From: Paracoccus sp. (in: a-proteobacteria)
GTDB taxonomy: Bacteria; Pseudomonadota; Alphaproteobacteria; Rhodobacterales; Rhodobacteraceae
Assembly (NCBI RefSeq): GCF_030538695.1
Contig: NZ_JAUNTN010000008.1
Coordinates: forward strand, 1-64,000
Length of the DNA stretch: 64,000 bases
Direction of reading: 5' to 3'
In this document: one piece after another, positions 26,394-35,981 of the stretch
Position numbering within the stretch: the first letter of the stretch is position 1
Layout: the number at the start of each line of letters is the position of its first letter
Translations under genes and position numbers: made by a program
The notes under the pieces: generated by a model
Told to the model about the DNA's origin: nothing
The model's input: the letters and a program-made list of their open reading frames with translations, nothing else
Databases searched by the model: none

Positions 26394-27614
26394 ATGAGCG
26401 GATTTTACGACGAACTGGAAACCCGCAGCGCGGATGAGCGCGATGCCGCGCTGGCGCAGGCATTGCCTGCTGCGATCGGGCGGGCCAAGACGGCCCCGGC
26501 ACTGGCCCGGCTGCTGCGCGATGTGGACCCGGCGCAGATCACCAGCCGCGCCACGCTGGCCAGCCTGCCGGTGATCCGCAAGGCCGAGCTGTCCGAGGCG
26601 CAAAAAAAAGCCCCGCCCTTTGGCGGTTTTGCCACCCGTCAGGCAGCGGGGTTCGATCATATCTTTCAATCGCCCGGCCCGATCTATGAACCGGGGCGGG
26701 TCAGCGGCGACTGGTGGCGGCTGGGCCGGTTTCTGCACGCGGCGGGTGTGGGGCAGGGGGATATTGTCCAGAACTGCTTCGGCTATCACCTGACACCAGC
26801 CGGGATGATGTTTGAATCCGGTGCGCGTGCGGTGGATGCCGCCGTGCTGCCTGCCGGGACTGGCCAGACCGAATTGCAGGTCCGCGCCGCCGTGGACATC
26901 GGCACCACCGTTTATGCCGGAACGCCGGATTATCTGAAGATCATTCTGGATAAGGCCGATCAGATGGGTGAGGCGCTGGCGATCACCCGTGCCACGGTCT
27001 CGGGCGGGGCGCTGTTCCCGTCGCTGCGGGCCGCTTATGCCGAACGCGGTATTGCCACGCTGCAATGCTATGCCACCGCTGATCTTGGCCTGTTGGCTTA
27101 TGAATCCGAGGCGATGGACGGCATGATCGTCGATGAAGGCGTGATCGTGGAAATCGTCCGCCCCGGCACCGGCGATCCGGTTGCGGATGGCGAGGTGGGC
27201 GAGGTCGTTGTTACCACGCTGAACCCCGATTACCCGTTGGTCCGCTTTGCCACCGGCGATCTGTCTGCGGTTCTGCCGGGGATCAGCCCTTGCGGGCGCA
27301 CCAATATGCGCATCAAGGGCTGGATGGGTCGCGCCGATCAGACCGCCAAAATCAAGGGCATGTTCGTGCGTCCTGAACAGGTGGCGGCGCTGGTTGCGCG
27401 CCACCCCGAAATCACCCGCGCCCGTGTCATTGCCGACCGTCAGGGCGAGATGGACGTGATGACCGTCCAGATCGAGACCGACGCGGCGGATGCGGCGGGC
27501 TATGACGCCTCGGTTCTGGATGTGCTGAAGCTGCGCGGCAAGGTCGAGCTGGTGGCCAAGGGCAGTCTGCCCAACGACGGCAAGGTGATCGAGGATCGTC
27601 GCAGCTACGACTGA
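26394..27614 (+). CDS. PaaK-like (phenylacetate-CoA ligase family) protein
   Basis: A 406-residue AMP-binding enzyme of the phenylacetate-CoA ligase family. It shows the PaaK-type C-terminal domain (GRTNMRIKGWMGRADQTAKIKGMFVRPEQVA) and the mid-protein VSGGALFPSLRAAYAERGI. The expected PaaK nucleotide loop is altered to FQSPGPIYEP and the E of YGxTE is replaced by YATADLG, so activity as a classical ligase is uncertain. Last gene of the ABC operon; a terminator follows at 27640. Confidence 0.75.
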   Translation: MSGFYDELETRSADERDAALAQALPAAIGRAKTAPALARLLRDVDPAQITSRATLASLPVIRKAELSEAQKKAPPFGGFATRQAAGFDHIFQSPGPIYEPGRVSGDWWRLGRFLHAAGVGQGDIVQNCFGYHLTPAGMMFESGARAVDAAVLPAGTGQTELQVRAAVDIGTTVYAGTPDYLKIILDKADQMGEALAITRATVSGGALFPSLRAAYAERGIATLQCYATADLGLLAYESEAMDGMIVDEGVIVEIVRPGTGDPVADGEVGEVVVTTLNPDYPLVRFATGDLSAVLPGISPCGRTNMRIKGWMGRADQTAKIKGMFVRPEQVAALVARHPEITRARVIADRQGEMDVMTVQIETDAADAAGYDASVLDVLKLRGKVELVAKGSLPNDGKVIEDRRSYD

Positions 27615-27639
27615 CGGGCGATTCGCAAACTGTCACAAT

Positions 27640-27663
27640 GGGCGTCCCTTTGGGGCGCCCTTT
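27640..27663 (+). terminator. Terminator of the acyl-CoA synthetase/ABC operon
   Basis: GGGCG (27640-27644) pairs with CGCCC (27656-27660), extended by partial pairing of the 11-nt loop, followed by TTT. It separates the operon from the Pho-box promoter region of pstS. Confidence 0.6.
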
Positions 27664-27741
27664 CGCATTTCAGGCGATGTTTTCCTCTGCTCTGAGCCGT
27701 GATTCCAAGGGAATCCGGGGGATAATCAGCCAAGACAGCCA

Positions 27742-27759
27742 TTGTCACAAAACCGTCAC
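27742..27759 (+). promoter_or_regulatory. Pho box upstream of pstS
   Basis: TTGTCAC (27742-27748) and CCGTCAC (27753-27759) are 7-bp direct repeats spaced 11 bp start to start, with an A/C-rich spacer, matching the PhoB half-site pattern. The box lies about 90 bp before the pstS ATG, predicting induction by PhoB under phosphate limitation. Confidence 0.75.
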
Positions 27760-27849
27760 GGAATATTCGCATAAGCGACACGTTGCCACCTTAGGGAACG
27801 GCAAGGCCATCCCGGCCCCGTAATTATTCATGATTCAGGAGTTGCTCCC

Positions 27850-28884
27850 ATGAAATCCGTCAAGCTCACCGTTTCGGCTCTGGCCGTTATCGCCGTTTCG
27901 GCTGGTGCCGCCGCTGCCCGTGACCAGATTCAGGTTGCCGGTTCGTCCACCGTGCTGCCGTTCTCGAACATCGTCGCCAGCGCCTTCGGTGAAAACACCG
28001 ACTTCCCGGCCCCGGTCGTTGAATCGGGTGGTTCGGGCGCCGGCATCAAGCAGTTCTGCTCGGGCGTGGGGACCGGCACCATCGACATCGCCAATGCCAG
28101 CCGTCCGATCCGCGAAAGCGAAGTCGCCGATTGCGCTGCCAATGGCGTCACCGAAATCATGGAAGTGCGCATCGGCTATGACGGGATCGTCTTTGCCAGC
28201 GACATCAATGGCCCGGATTTCGTGTTCACCCCGGTTGAGTGGTTCAACGCCATGGCTGCCAAAGTGCTCAAGGACGGCGAAATCATCGACAACCCGAACA
28301 AGGTCTGGAGCGATGTAAACCCTGATCTGCCGAACCAGCCGATCCTGGCCTTCATCCCCGGCACCAAGCACGGCACCCGTGAAGTGTTCGAGGAAAACGT
28401 CCTGATCGACGGCTGCAAAGAAGCTGGCGCACTGGACGCCTTCACCGCTGCCGAAGGCGATGACAAGAAAAAAGGCGAAGCCCTGTGCAAGCAGGTCCGC
28501 ACCGATGGCGTGGCCGTTGACATCGACGGCGACTATACCGAGACGCTGGCCCGTCTGGACAGCTCCAAGCAAGCGATCGGCGTGTTCGGCCTGTCCTTCT
28601 ATGAGGACAATACCGACAAGCTGAAAGTGGCCTCGATGTCGGGCGTTGTGCCTTCGGTCGAAACCATCGCTGACGGTTCCTACCCTGTGTCGCGCCCGCT
28701 GTTCTTCTATGTCAAGAAGCAGCACATCGGCCAGATTCCGGGCCTGCTGGAGTTCGCAGAGTTCTTCGTCAGCGATGCCATGGCCGGTGCCGGTGGCGAG
28801 CTGTCGCGTCAGGGTCTGGTTGCCGATCCGAAGCTGGCCGACACCCAAAAGGCTGTCGCGGATCAGGTCACGCTGAGCAACTGA
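27850..28884 (+). CDS. pstS: Phosphate ABC transporter substrate-binding protein
   Basis: A 344-residue periplasmic phosphate-binding protein with a Sec signal peptide (1-23). The phosphate-binding blocks are QVAGSSTVLPFSN (28-40) and ESGGSGAGIKQFC (58-70), with ASRPIRESE following. First gene of the pst operon, behind the Pho box; a GC hairpin separates it from pstC. Confidence 0.95.
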   Translation: MKSVKLTVSALAVIAVSAGAAAARDQIQVAGSSTVLPFSNIVASAFGENTDFPAPVVESGGSGAGIKQFCSGVGTGTIDIANASRPIRESEVADCAANGVTEIMEVRIGYDGIVFASDINGPDFVFTPVEWFNAMAAKVLKDGEIIDNPNKVWSDVNPDLPNQPILAFIPGTKHGTREVFEENVLIDGCKEAGALDAFTAAEGDDKKKGEALCKQVRTDGVAVDIDGDYTETLARLDSSKQAIGVFGLSFYEDNTDKLKVASMSGVVPSVETIADGSYPVSRPLFFYVKKQHIGQIPGLLEFAEFFVSDAMAGAGGELSRQGLVADPKLADTQKAVADQVTLSN

Positions 28885-28895
28885 TCTTGCCTTAC

Positions 28896-28919
28896 GGGGC
28901 GCGGGTCAGCCTGCGCCCC
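28896..28919 (+). terminator. Attenuator hairpin between pstS and pstC
   Basis: GGGGCGC (28896-28902) pairs with GCGCCCC (28913-28919) around a 10-nt loop, without a T run. It fits partial termination or mRNA processing that leaves more pstS than pstCAB transcript. Confidence 0.55.
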
Positions 28920-28977
28920 TAGCGGCATCCGGTGCGCGGGTGCCGCAATTTTCGCCCGAGAGAATCCGAGTTCGCAG

Positions 28978-30222
28978 ATGAGCCTGACCTCTATCGCCCT
29001 CATCGCCTATATCGCCATTGGTGTGATTGGCTATTATCTGGGCCGCCAGCGTGCGGTTGCATCGGTGCAAGGGGATACCCGTGTGCTTCATTCGGTTCCG
29101 GCCTTTCATGGCTGGAACGTCGTGCTTTGGGCGCTTCAGCCTGCGTTCCTGTTGCTGTTGGTCTGGTTCATCCTGAAACCTGCGCTGGTCCAGTTGCTGC
29201 CTGCGGGCGCGTCAGAATGGGTCGCGGACAGCGCCGGTCCGATTGTGACGGTTTTCGCGCTGCTGATGGCACTGGCCGGGGCGGTCTTTGGTTTGTCGCG
29301 CATCGCGCCGCAATACCGCGCTCGCAACGTGGTCGAGCAGATGATCCGTGTGCTGCTGGTCCTGTGCGCCGTGGTCGCCATTGCGACGACCGCCGGGATC
29401 GTGCTGTCGCTGCTGTTTGAAAGCGCTCGTTTTGCCAGCATGTATCCGCTGGGTGATTTCCTGTTCGGCAAGACCTGGGCGCCGCAGGCCGGTGGCGGGG
29501 ACTTCTCGCGCATGGGTATCCTGCCGCTCTTGTGGGGGACGATCTATATTTCGCTGATCGCGCTGATCGTGTCGGTGCCGATCGGGCTGTTTGCGGCGGT
29601 CTATATGTCGGAATATGCCGGTCCCCGTGTGCGTGGCTTTGCCAAGCCGCTGATCGAGGTTCTGGCCGGTATCCCGACCATCGTTTACGGTCTTTTCGCG
29701 CTGGCCACCATCGGGCCGATGCTGCGCGATGCGATTGCCAGCCCGCTGGGCCTGTCGAACTCGGGTTCCTCGGTGATGACCGCCGGGCTGGTGATGGGTT
29801 TCATGCTGATCCCCTTTGTCAGCTCGCTGTCGGACGACATTATCAACGCGGTGCCGCAATCGCTGCGTGATGGCAGCCTTGGGCTGGGGTCCACCCATTC
29901 GGAAACCGTGACCAAGGTGGTTCTGCCCGCCGCCCTGCCAGGGATCGTGGGTGCGATCCTGCTGGCGGCCTCGCGCGCCATTGGGGAAACTATGATCGTG
30001 GTGCTGGGGGCCGGTGTGGCCGCGCAGATCAGCATGAACCCGTTTGAATCCATGACCACCATCACCAGCCGCATCGTGTCGCAGTTGACCGGGGATGGCA
30101 GCTTCGATTCGCCCGAAACGCTGGTCGCCTTTGCGCTGGCCCTGACACTGTTTATTATGACGCTCGCCCTGAACGTCTTCGCGCTCTACATCGTGCGCAA
30201 ATATCGGGAGCAATACGAATGA
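28978..30222 (+). CDS. pstC: Phosphate ABC transporter permease PstC
   Basis: A 414-residue permease with the long N-terminal region typical of alphaproteobacterial PstC: two extra helices (about 4-24 and 45-70) and a periplasmic segment before the core permease domain (about 190-410). The core has LLWGTIYISLIALIVSVPIG and the coupling loop PQSLRDGSLGLGSTHSETV. Its stop overlaps the pstA ATG by four bases. Confidence 0.93.
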   Translation: MSLTSIALIAYIAIGVIGYYLGRQRAVASVQGDTRVLHSVPAFHGWNVVLWALQPAFLLLLVWFILKPALVQLLPAGASEWVADSAGPIVTVFALLMALAGAVFGLSRIAPQYRARNVVEQMIRVLLVLCAVVAIATTAGIVLSLLFESARFASMYPLGDFLFGKTWAPQAGGGDFSRMGILPLLWGTIYISLIALIVSVPIGLFAAVYMSEYAGPRVRGFAKPLIEVLAGIPTIVYGLFALATIGPMLRDAIASPLGLSNSGSSVMTAGLVMGFMLIPFVSSLSDDIINAVPQSLRDGSLGLGSTHSETVTKVVLPAALPGIVGAILLAASRAIGETMIVVLGAGVAAQISMNPFESMTTITSRIVSQLTGDGSFDSPETLVAFALALTLFIMTLALNVFALYIVRKYREQYE

Positions 30223-31571
30223 CCGAGGTTTCGCAAGCAATGCCCGGCGGTGCGCCGCGCAAGTCGCTGCTGGTCAAGGATGCCCGCACCAAAAAGCGCA
30301 ATGCTGCCGAGGCCCGCTTCCGGGGTTATGGTATTGCCGCCATTGGTGCCGCGCTGCTGGTGCTGGTGTTCCTGATCGGAACCATCATCGTGCGCGGGCT
30401 GCCCGCCTTTACCCAAAGCTATCTGACCGTTCCGGTCACGGTCGAGGCATCCGTCGCGGACCCGCAGGGCAACCGTAACCCGGATGATCTGCGCAAGGTC
30501 TATACCATGGCCTATGCGCCGATGCTGACCACCGCGCTGGAACAATATCTGCAACGGGAAAACATCCAGATCGAGGGCCTGACCGAGCGGGACATCGCGG
30601 ATTTCTATGGCCGTCAGGCGCGTTCGATCCTGCGGAACCACGTTTTGTCCAATCCCGAGGAGATCGGCTCGACCATCGAGGTTCCGATGCTGGTCAACAG
30701 CCGCATTGACGGGATGCTGAAAGGCCGCATCGACCGCGACACCGCCGCGCGCGATGCCAAGACTTCGGTGGCGCAATATGATCTTGCCATGGCCCTGAAA
30801 GATCATGGTGTGTTGGGAAAAAAGTTCAACTGGAACTTCCTGACCGGGCCGGATGCGGATGACAGTCAGGCGGAATCTGCCGGGCTTGGTATCGCGCTGA
30901 TCGGGTCGGCCTATATGATGTTGATTGTGCTGGTGCTGTCGCTGCCGGTCGGTGTCGCTGCCAGTATCTACCTTGAGGAGTTCGCGCCTAAGAACAAATG
31001 GACCGACGCAATCGAGGTGAATATTTCTAACCTCGCTGCGGTGCCGTCCATCGTGTTCGGTATCCTTGGCCTTGCCGCTTTCATCAACTTTTTCGGTATG
31101 CCGCGTTCGACCCCGCTGGTGGGTGGTCTGGTGCTGGCACTGATGACGCTGCCGACCATCATCATCTCGACCCGTGCGGCGCTGAAGGCGGTGCCGCCCT
31201 CGATCCGGGATGCGGCGCTGGGGATCGGGGCCAGCCGGATGCAGACCGTGTTCCATCACGTTCTGCCGCTGGCCATGCCCGGCATCCTGACCGGCACCAT
31301 CATCGGTCTGGCGCAGGCGCTTGGTGAAACCGCGCCCTTGCTGCTGATCGGCATGGTGGCATTTGTCGTGAACTATCCCGGCCCGCCGCCGGGCGGGATT
31401 ACCGATGCTGCCCCCGCGCTGCCGGTTCAGGTCTATAACTGGATCCAGCGTTCGGATGCGGCTTTCCGCGATGAAAAGGCATGGGGCGCGATCATCGTGC
31501 TGCTGGTCTTTATGCTGAGCATGAACGTGCTGGCCATCATCTTGCGCCGCCGGTTCGAGCGTCGCTGGTAA
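30219..31571 (+). CDS. pstA: Phosphate ABC transporter permease PstA
   Basis: A 450-residue permease. After one helix (about 36-57) comes a periplasmic insertion of about 150 residues (DUF3333-like, to about 215), then the core permease domain with [20 protein letters not shown] and the coupling loop [19 protein letters not shown]. The insertion is normal for Rhodobacterales PstA. Overlaps pstC. Confidence 0.93.
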   Translation: MTEVSQAMPGGAPRKSLLVKDARTKKRNAAEARFRGYGIAAIGAALLVLVFLIGTIIVRGLPAFTQSYLTVPVTVEASVADPQGNRNPDDLRKVYTMAYAPMLTTALEQYLQRENIQIEGLTERDIADFYGRQARSILRNHVLSNPEEIGSTIEVPMLVNSRIDGMLKGRIDRDTAARDAKTSVAQYDLAMALKDHGVLGKKFNWNFLTGPDADDSQAESAGLGIALIGSAYMMLIVLVLSLPVGVAASIYLEEFAPKNKWTDAIEVNISNLAAVPSIVFGILGLAAFINFFGMPRSTPLVGGLVLALMTLPTIIISTRAALKAVPPSIRDAALGIGASRMQTVFHHVLPLAMPGILTGTIIGLAQALGETAPLLLIGMVAFVVNYPGPPPGGITDAAPALPVQVYNWIQRSDAAFRDEKAWGAIIVLLVFMLSMNVLAIILRRRFERRW

Positions 31572-31594
31572 TACCCCGCCGCTGGAGGCATCCT

Positions 31595-32392
31595 ATGAAT
31601 GACATGAGTATTGTGGAGAGAACCGTGGCTCAGGACCAGATCAAGATCACGGCCGAAAAGGTGCAGGTCTTTTACGGCGACAAGCACGCGATCAAGGATG
31701 TGGATGTGAACATCCTCGATAAAGCCGTGACGGCCTTTATCGGCCCGTCGGGCTGCGGGAAATCGACCTTCCTGCGCTGCCTGAACCGGATGAACGACAC
31801 CATCGACGTGTGCCGGGTCGAAGGTAAGATCAAACTGGACGGCGAGGATATTTACGACCGCCGCGTTGACCCGGTGCAGCTTCGCGCCCGCGTCGGCATG
31901 GTGTTCCAAAAGCCGAACCCGTTTCCAAAGTCGATCTATGACAATGTGGCTTACGGCCCGCGTATTCACGGTCTGGTCCGCAACAAGGCGGAAACCGATG
32001 AGATCGTGGAGCGCGCTCTGCGGGGTGCTGCGCTGTGGAACGAGGTCAAGGACCGGCTGGGCGAAAGTGGCACCGGCCTGTCTGGCGGTCAGCAGCAGCG
32101 TTTGTGCATCGCCCGCGCCGTGGCGACCCAGCCCGAAGTTCTGCTGATGGACGAACCCTGTTCGGCACTGGACCCCATCGCCACCAGCCAGGTCGAGGAG
32201 CTGATCGACCAGTTGCGTGAGACCTTCAGCGTGGTGATCGTGACCCACTCGATGCAGCAGGCGGCGCGGGTCAGCCAGAAAACCGCCTTTTTCCACTTGG
32301 GCAACCTTGTGGAATATGGCGACACCGACCAGATCTTTACCAATCCGCAAGATCCGCGGACGGAAAGCTACATCAGCGGCCGTATCGGCTAA
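31595..32392 (+). CDS. pstB: Phosphate ABC transporter ATPase PstB
   Basis: A 265-residue ATPase. Walker [10 protein letters not shown], signature [14 protein letters not shown], Walker [14 protein letters not shown], and switch His in [12 protein letters not shown]. The start at 31595 has GGAGG 6 bp upstream; longer frames run into pstA. Confidence 0.96.
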   Translation: MNDMSIVERTVAQDQIKITAEKVQVFYGDKHAIKDVDVNILDKAVTAFIGPSGCGKSTFLRCLNRMNDTIDVCRVEGKIKLDGEDIYDRRVDPVQLRARVGMVFQKPNPFPKSIYDNVAYGPRIHGLVRNKAETDEIVERALRGAALWNEVKDRLGESGTGLSGGQQQRLCIARAVATQPEVLLMDEPCSALDPIATSQVEELIDQLRETFSVVIVTHSMQQAARVSQKTAFFHLGNLVEYGDTDQIFTNPQDPRTESYISGRIG

Positions 32393-32404
32393 GGGAGGAT
32401 GACC

Positions 32405-33124
32405 ATGAACCGAGACCGGCATATCGCCTCGGCCTTTGATCGTGACCTTGAGGGCGTTCAGGCTCTGGTCGTCAAGATGGGTGGCATGGTGGAGGGCGCG
32501 ATCATTGATGCCGCGACCGCACTGGACACCCGCGACGAGGATCTGGCCGAGGATGTCCGCCGCCGTGACAAGGCGGTGGATAATCTGGAAATGCAGATCA
32601 ACGAAGAGGCCGCGCGGCTGATCGCGCTGCGCTCGCCCACTGCGACCGACCTGCGGTTGGTGCTGTCGGTGATGAAAATTGCCGCCAGCCTTGAACGGGT
32701 CGGGGATTACGCAAAGAACATCGCCAAGCGCAGCCATGTGCTTGCGCATCTGCCGAACATCAACGGTTCGGGCATGGCGCTGAAGCGGATGGCAACGGCG
32801 GTCGAAGCACTGCTGAAAGATGCGCTGGACAGCTATATCCAACGCGATGTGGACCTTGCCGAAGATGTCCGTCAGCGCGATCTGGAAGTGGACCAGATGT
32901 ATAACGCGCTGTTCCGCGAGTTCCTGACCTATATGATGGAAGACCCGCGCAACATCACCGCCTGTATGCACCTGCATTTCATTGCCAAGAATATCGAGCG
33001 CATGGGCGACCATGCCACTGGTATCGCGGAACAGGTGATTTACCTTGTCACGGGTGAAATGCCCGATGAGGCCCGGCCCAAAACCGACAGCGTGCCGCCG
33101 GTTGCTGATGGTGATATAAAATGA
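32405..33124 (+). CDS. phoU: Phosphate signalling regulator PhoU
   Basis: A 239-residue all-helical protein with two PhoU repeats. Each has the acidic metal-binding motif: ERVGDYAKNIAKR (about 98-110) and IERMGDHATGIAE (about 200-212). It couples PstSCAB status to the PhoR kinase. ATG 32405 is preferred to 32399 because GGGAGG directly abuts the latter. It overlaps phoB by four bases. Confidence 0.95.
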   Translation: MNRDRHIASAFDRDLEGVQALVVKMGGMVEGAIIDAATALDTRDEDLAEDVRRRDKAVDNLEMQINEEAARLIALRSPTATDLRLVLSVMKIAASLERVGDYAKNIAKRSHVLAHLPNINGSGMALKRMATAVEALLKDALDSYIQRDVDLAEDVRQRDLEVDQMYNALFREFLTYMMEDPRNITACMHLHFIAKNIERMGDHATGIAEQVIYLVTGEMPDEARPKTDSVPPVADGDIK

Positions 33125-33813
33125 TCGGGTCGCAGCAGCCTCTTGTCCTGGTTGTCGAGGATGAAGGCGTGCAGCGCGAGGTTCTGAAATACAACCTCGA
33201 AGCCGAGGGTTTCGGGGTTGTGATGGCCGAGAACGGCGACGAAGCCCTGCTGCTGGTGCGCGAGGAAATCCCCGATCTGATCGTGCTGGACTGGATGCTG
33301 CCCAATGTCAGCGGCATCGAGATTTGCCGCCGCCTGAAAGCCGACCCCGACACCCGCCACATTCCGATTATCATGCTGTCGGCCCGTGGCGATGAGGGCG
33401 ACCGGGTGCGGGGGCTGGAAACCGGGGCCGATGATTACGTCGTGAAGCCCTATTCTGTGGTCGAGCTGATGGCCCGCCTGCGCACGCAATTGCGCCGCAC
33501 CCGTCCGGCGACCATGGGCGAGCGGTTGTCCTTTGATGACATTATCCTTGACGCCAGCGAACATCGGGTATTCCGCGGCGGTCAGGTGTTGCATCTTGGC
33601 CCGACGGAGTTCCGCCTGCTGTCCACGCTGATGGAAAAGCCGGGCCGGGTCTGGACGCGCGAACAGCTTCTGGATCGGGTCTGGGGGCGCGACATCTATG
33701 TGGATACCCGCACCATCGACGTGCATGTTGGACGCTTGCGCAAGGCGTTGATGGTCAATGGCGGTGACAACCCGGTGCGCACCGTGCGCGGCACCGGCTA
33801 TGCTTTGGGGTAA
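33121..33813 (+). CDS. phoB: Phosphate regulon response regulator PhoB
   Basis: A 230-residue OmpR-type regulator with phospho-acceptor Asp57 (LIVLDWMLPNVSGIE), the KPYSVVELMARLR lysine, and a winged helix ending in DVHVGRLRKALMV and RTVRGTGYALG. It should bind the Pho box at 27742. The kinase gene phoR is not next to it in this window. Confidence 0.95.
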   Translation: MIGSQQPLVLVVEDEGVQREVLKYNLEAEGFGVVMAENGDEALLLVREEIPDLIVLDWMLPNVSGIEICRRLKADPDTRHIPIIMLSARGDEGDRVRGLETGADDYVVKPYSVVELMARLRTQLRRTRPATMGERLSFDDIILDASEHRVFRGGQVLHLGPTEFRLLSTLMEKPGRVWTREQLLDRVWGRDIYVDTRTIDVHVGRLRKALMVNGGDNPVRTVRGTGYALG

Positions 33814-33828
33814 CGGCAGGCTGCCGTT
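33812..33828 (+). terminator. Small hairpin at the phoB stop codon
   Basis: AACGGCA (33812-33818) pairs with TGCCGTT (33822-33828) around GGC, starting inside the TAA. There is no T run, so termination here is uncertain. Confidence 0.4.
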
Positions 33829-34697
33829 CGGGCCGTTAGAAATCAGGTCGCCCGGCGGTTGTCAGCAATGCTGATCGTCAAGCCCGGCTGTTTGCTGACC
33901 CGCCGCGCCGCCTGCGGGTTGCCATGCAGGATCAGGTTCGACCCCGAACCGAGCAGAGAACAGGCGGTCGCGCGGCTTACGATCTGCACCAGCGACGGGG
34001 CAGGGTGGCGCTGGCATTGGTAAACTGCGGCAGCAGTGCCAGAAGCAACAGCAACGCCTTTTGGGATTGATGCCGATAATGACAAAGCTACGCGGAATCC
34101 AGCTTTGTCTGTTGCTGCCTATATCCGCTTGCGGCTTGGGCGGGGTGCGCAGAGCCGGAAAGCGGGCAATCGCGGTTCCGGCTCTGCCTGCGAGCACCGG
34201 CGCATTTATCAGATGGCCGGCAATATCCGCTGAGCGGTAGGCGGAATCGGAACGGGGCGCAAACTGGCGCATCCGATCAAGGTCCGGCGCTATCACCAGC
34301 CCAAAGGACAGACCGCAAGACAGGCAACACGTCCTTGCCCAGTGTCCTTTCTGTCTGATTGTAGTGATGCGATATGATCCCTTGCGCCGGGGTCTTTTCG
34401 TTCAGGGCTGCCCGCTTTGCCTGCCCCTGTCCGGGCGGGAGGATTGGGATTGCCGGCAATCGTTTCGTGATGATGGTCGGGACGATCAGGGTCCGCATGG
34501 CCCGGTTCGAGGTCGGGCTGTTCCATCCCGATGCGGAGCTACCTGATTATATCATAACGACGGCCCCGTGATCCCGCGGCATTTCAGAGGCCGGATGATG
34601 AACACCTGTCGGGGCTGCCGGGGGCTGCGGTGCGGTTCAAACCTTGTGAAAATGTGCCGACGGGCCGGCGCCCTTGCCGTCGTGATGGTGCATAGAA
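33829..34697. other. Gene-poor stretch between phoB and petC
   Basis: About 870 bp without a recognisable gene. Open frames exist on both strands (a minus-strand one at 33843-34085 and a short plus-strand lipoprotein-like one at 34079-34240), but none has a good start signal or a family I recognise. It may hold decayed genes or a regulatory leader. Confidence 0.5.
34079..34240 (+). CDS. Possible 53-residue lipoprotein
   Basis: An ATG at 34079 opens MTKLRGIQLCLLLPISACGL, a charged start, hydrophobic core and lipobox-like ISAC with Cys18, then a short basic tail to a TAG at 34238-34240. There is no Shine-Dalgarno at proper spacing (GGGA lies about 12 bp upstream), and an opposite-strand frame overlaps the start. 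It could be chance. Confidence 0.2.
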   Translation: MTKLRGIQLCLLLPISACGLGGVRRAGKRAIAVPALPASTGAFIRWPAISAER

Positions 34698-34727
34698 AAA
34701 CGCCCCGCCGGGTTGGGCGGGGCGTTT
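34698..34727 (-). terminator. Intrinsic terminator of the petABC operon
   Basis: AAACGCCCCGCC (34698-34709) pairs perfectly with GGCGGGGCGTTT (34716-34727) around GGGTTG, followed on the minus strand by a T run. It lies 18 bp past the petC stop. Confidence 0.85.
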
Positions 34728-34745
34728 CGGGTTCGTGTTACCGGA

Positions 34746-35969
34746 TCACTTGTCTTCCGGGTGTTTGACTTTCCACCAGATCCGCTTGTTGGTCAGATAC
34801 AGCAGCGCGGTCAGCAGGACGAGGAACAGGACAGAGATCAGCCCGACCTGTTTGCGGTCCATCAGCTTGGGTTCCGCCGTCCACATCAGGAAGGCCGACA
34901 CATCGCGGGCCATCTGGTCCATCGTGGCCGGGGTGCCGTCTTCATACGTCACCTGATCGTCCATCAGCGGCTGAACCATCTGAATCCAACCACCCGAGAA
35001 GGCGTGGTTTTCATAGAAGGTCGAACCGGCCTCATCCTTGGTCTCGCCCGAATATTCGGTCAGGATCGCGTGGATGTATTCCGGGCCACCGATGCCACGG
35101 AAGAACTGGTTGATCCCGGTGCCATAAGGCCCGTGGAAGCCAGCGCGTGCCTTGGCCATCAGCGACAGGTCCGGTCCCATCCCTTCGCCCGAAACGGTGG
35201 GGAAGTGGTCCGTCGGGACGCGCGGGCGGTCCTCGTCCAGCTCGGGGTCAAAGATCGACAGCTCGGCGGCATAGGCGCGAACCTGATCTTCCGGCAGGCC
35301 GGGGCCGTTCGGGTCGGACAGTGTGCGCAGCGGCACCTGTTTCAGACCGTGGCAGGCCGAGCAGACCTCGGTAAAGACCTGCAACCCGCGCTGAAGCTGG
35401 TGCTGGTCATATTTGCCGAACGGACCCTCAAAGCTGAAGGAAATGTCGTTGATATGCGGAGCATCATGCGACGCAGCAGCGGCAGGTTCTTCGGTGGTAT
35501 GTTCTTCCGCAGCCGCAGGTTCGTCATTCTCGGCCGCGACAACATCCGCATCAGCCGCAGCGGCGTCGGAAACCGGGGTTTCCTCGACCGTCGGTTCCGC
35601 GGCATCGACCATTTCCTCGGCGGTTTCGGCCTCGGTCCCGGCGGGGGCGTTATCCTCGGCGGGTGTGACCTCAACAGCGGTGACATCCGGTTCGGGTTCC
35701 GGCTGGCCGCTGATTTCGGCCTGGGTCTCGGAAACCGAATCGGATGCGCCGGTCTCGGGCAGGGCCGGTTCCGCCGCAGGCGCGGCTTCCTCGACCGGGG
35801 CCGTGACCGCAGGCGTTTCAGCCGGGGCCACCGTCACCGTGGGTTCCACGGTAACAGCCGGGGTTTCCACCACCGGGGCCGTCGTGGTCTGCGTGTCTTG
35901 TGCCCATGCCCCACCGGCAGCCAGCGTCAGCGCGGCTACGGCCGTGAGCGTTTTCGTTCTCAGGGTCAT
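34746..35969 (-). CDS. petC: Cytochrome c1 with acidic N-terminal extension
   Basis: A 407-residue cytochrome c1 of the bc1 complex, passing electrons from the Rieske protein to soluble cytochrome c. After a signal peptide (about 1-23) comes an acidic Ala/Glu/Pro/Thr-rich segment of about 140 residues (24-167), as known in Paracoccus denitrificans. The heme site is CSACH (203-207), the axial Met is probably 331 (GWIQMVQPL), and a C-terminal helix (about 377-395) anchors it. Apart from the two heme cysteines there are no others, so the disulfide loop found in some Rhodobacterales c1 proteins is absent. Last gene of petABC. Confidence 0.95.
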   Translation of the reverse strand: MTLRTKTLTAVAALTLAAGGAWAQDTQTTTAPVVETPAVTVEPTVTVAPAETPAVTAPVEEAAPAAEPALPETGASDSVSETQAEISGQPEPEPDVTAVEVTPAEDNAPAGTEAETAEEMVDAAEPTVEETPVSDAAAADADVVAAENDEPAAAEEHTTEEPAAAASHDAPHINDISFSFEGPFGKYDQHQLQRGLQVFTEVCSACHGLKQVPLRTLSDPNGPGLPEDQVRAYAAELSIFDPELDEDRPRVPTDHFPTVSGEGMGPDLSLMAKARAGFHGPYGTGINQFFRGIGGPEYIHAILTEYSGETKDEAGSTFYENHAFSGGWIQMVQPLMDDQVTYEDGTPATMDQMARDVSAFLMWTAEPKLMDRKQVGLISVLFLVLLTALLYLTNKRIWWKVKHPEDK

Positions 35970-35981
35970 CGAAGCCTCTCC

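Noticed and set aside
33843..34085. An 80-codon minus-strand frame after phoB
   Set aside because: Its C-terminal half looks weakly protein-like, but there is no start signal, no family match I recognise, and an upstream frame conflict.
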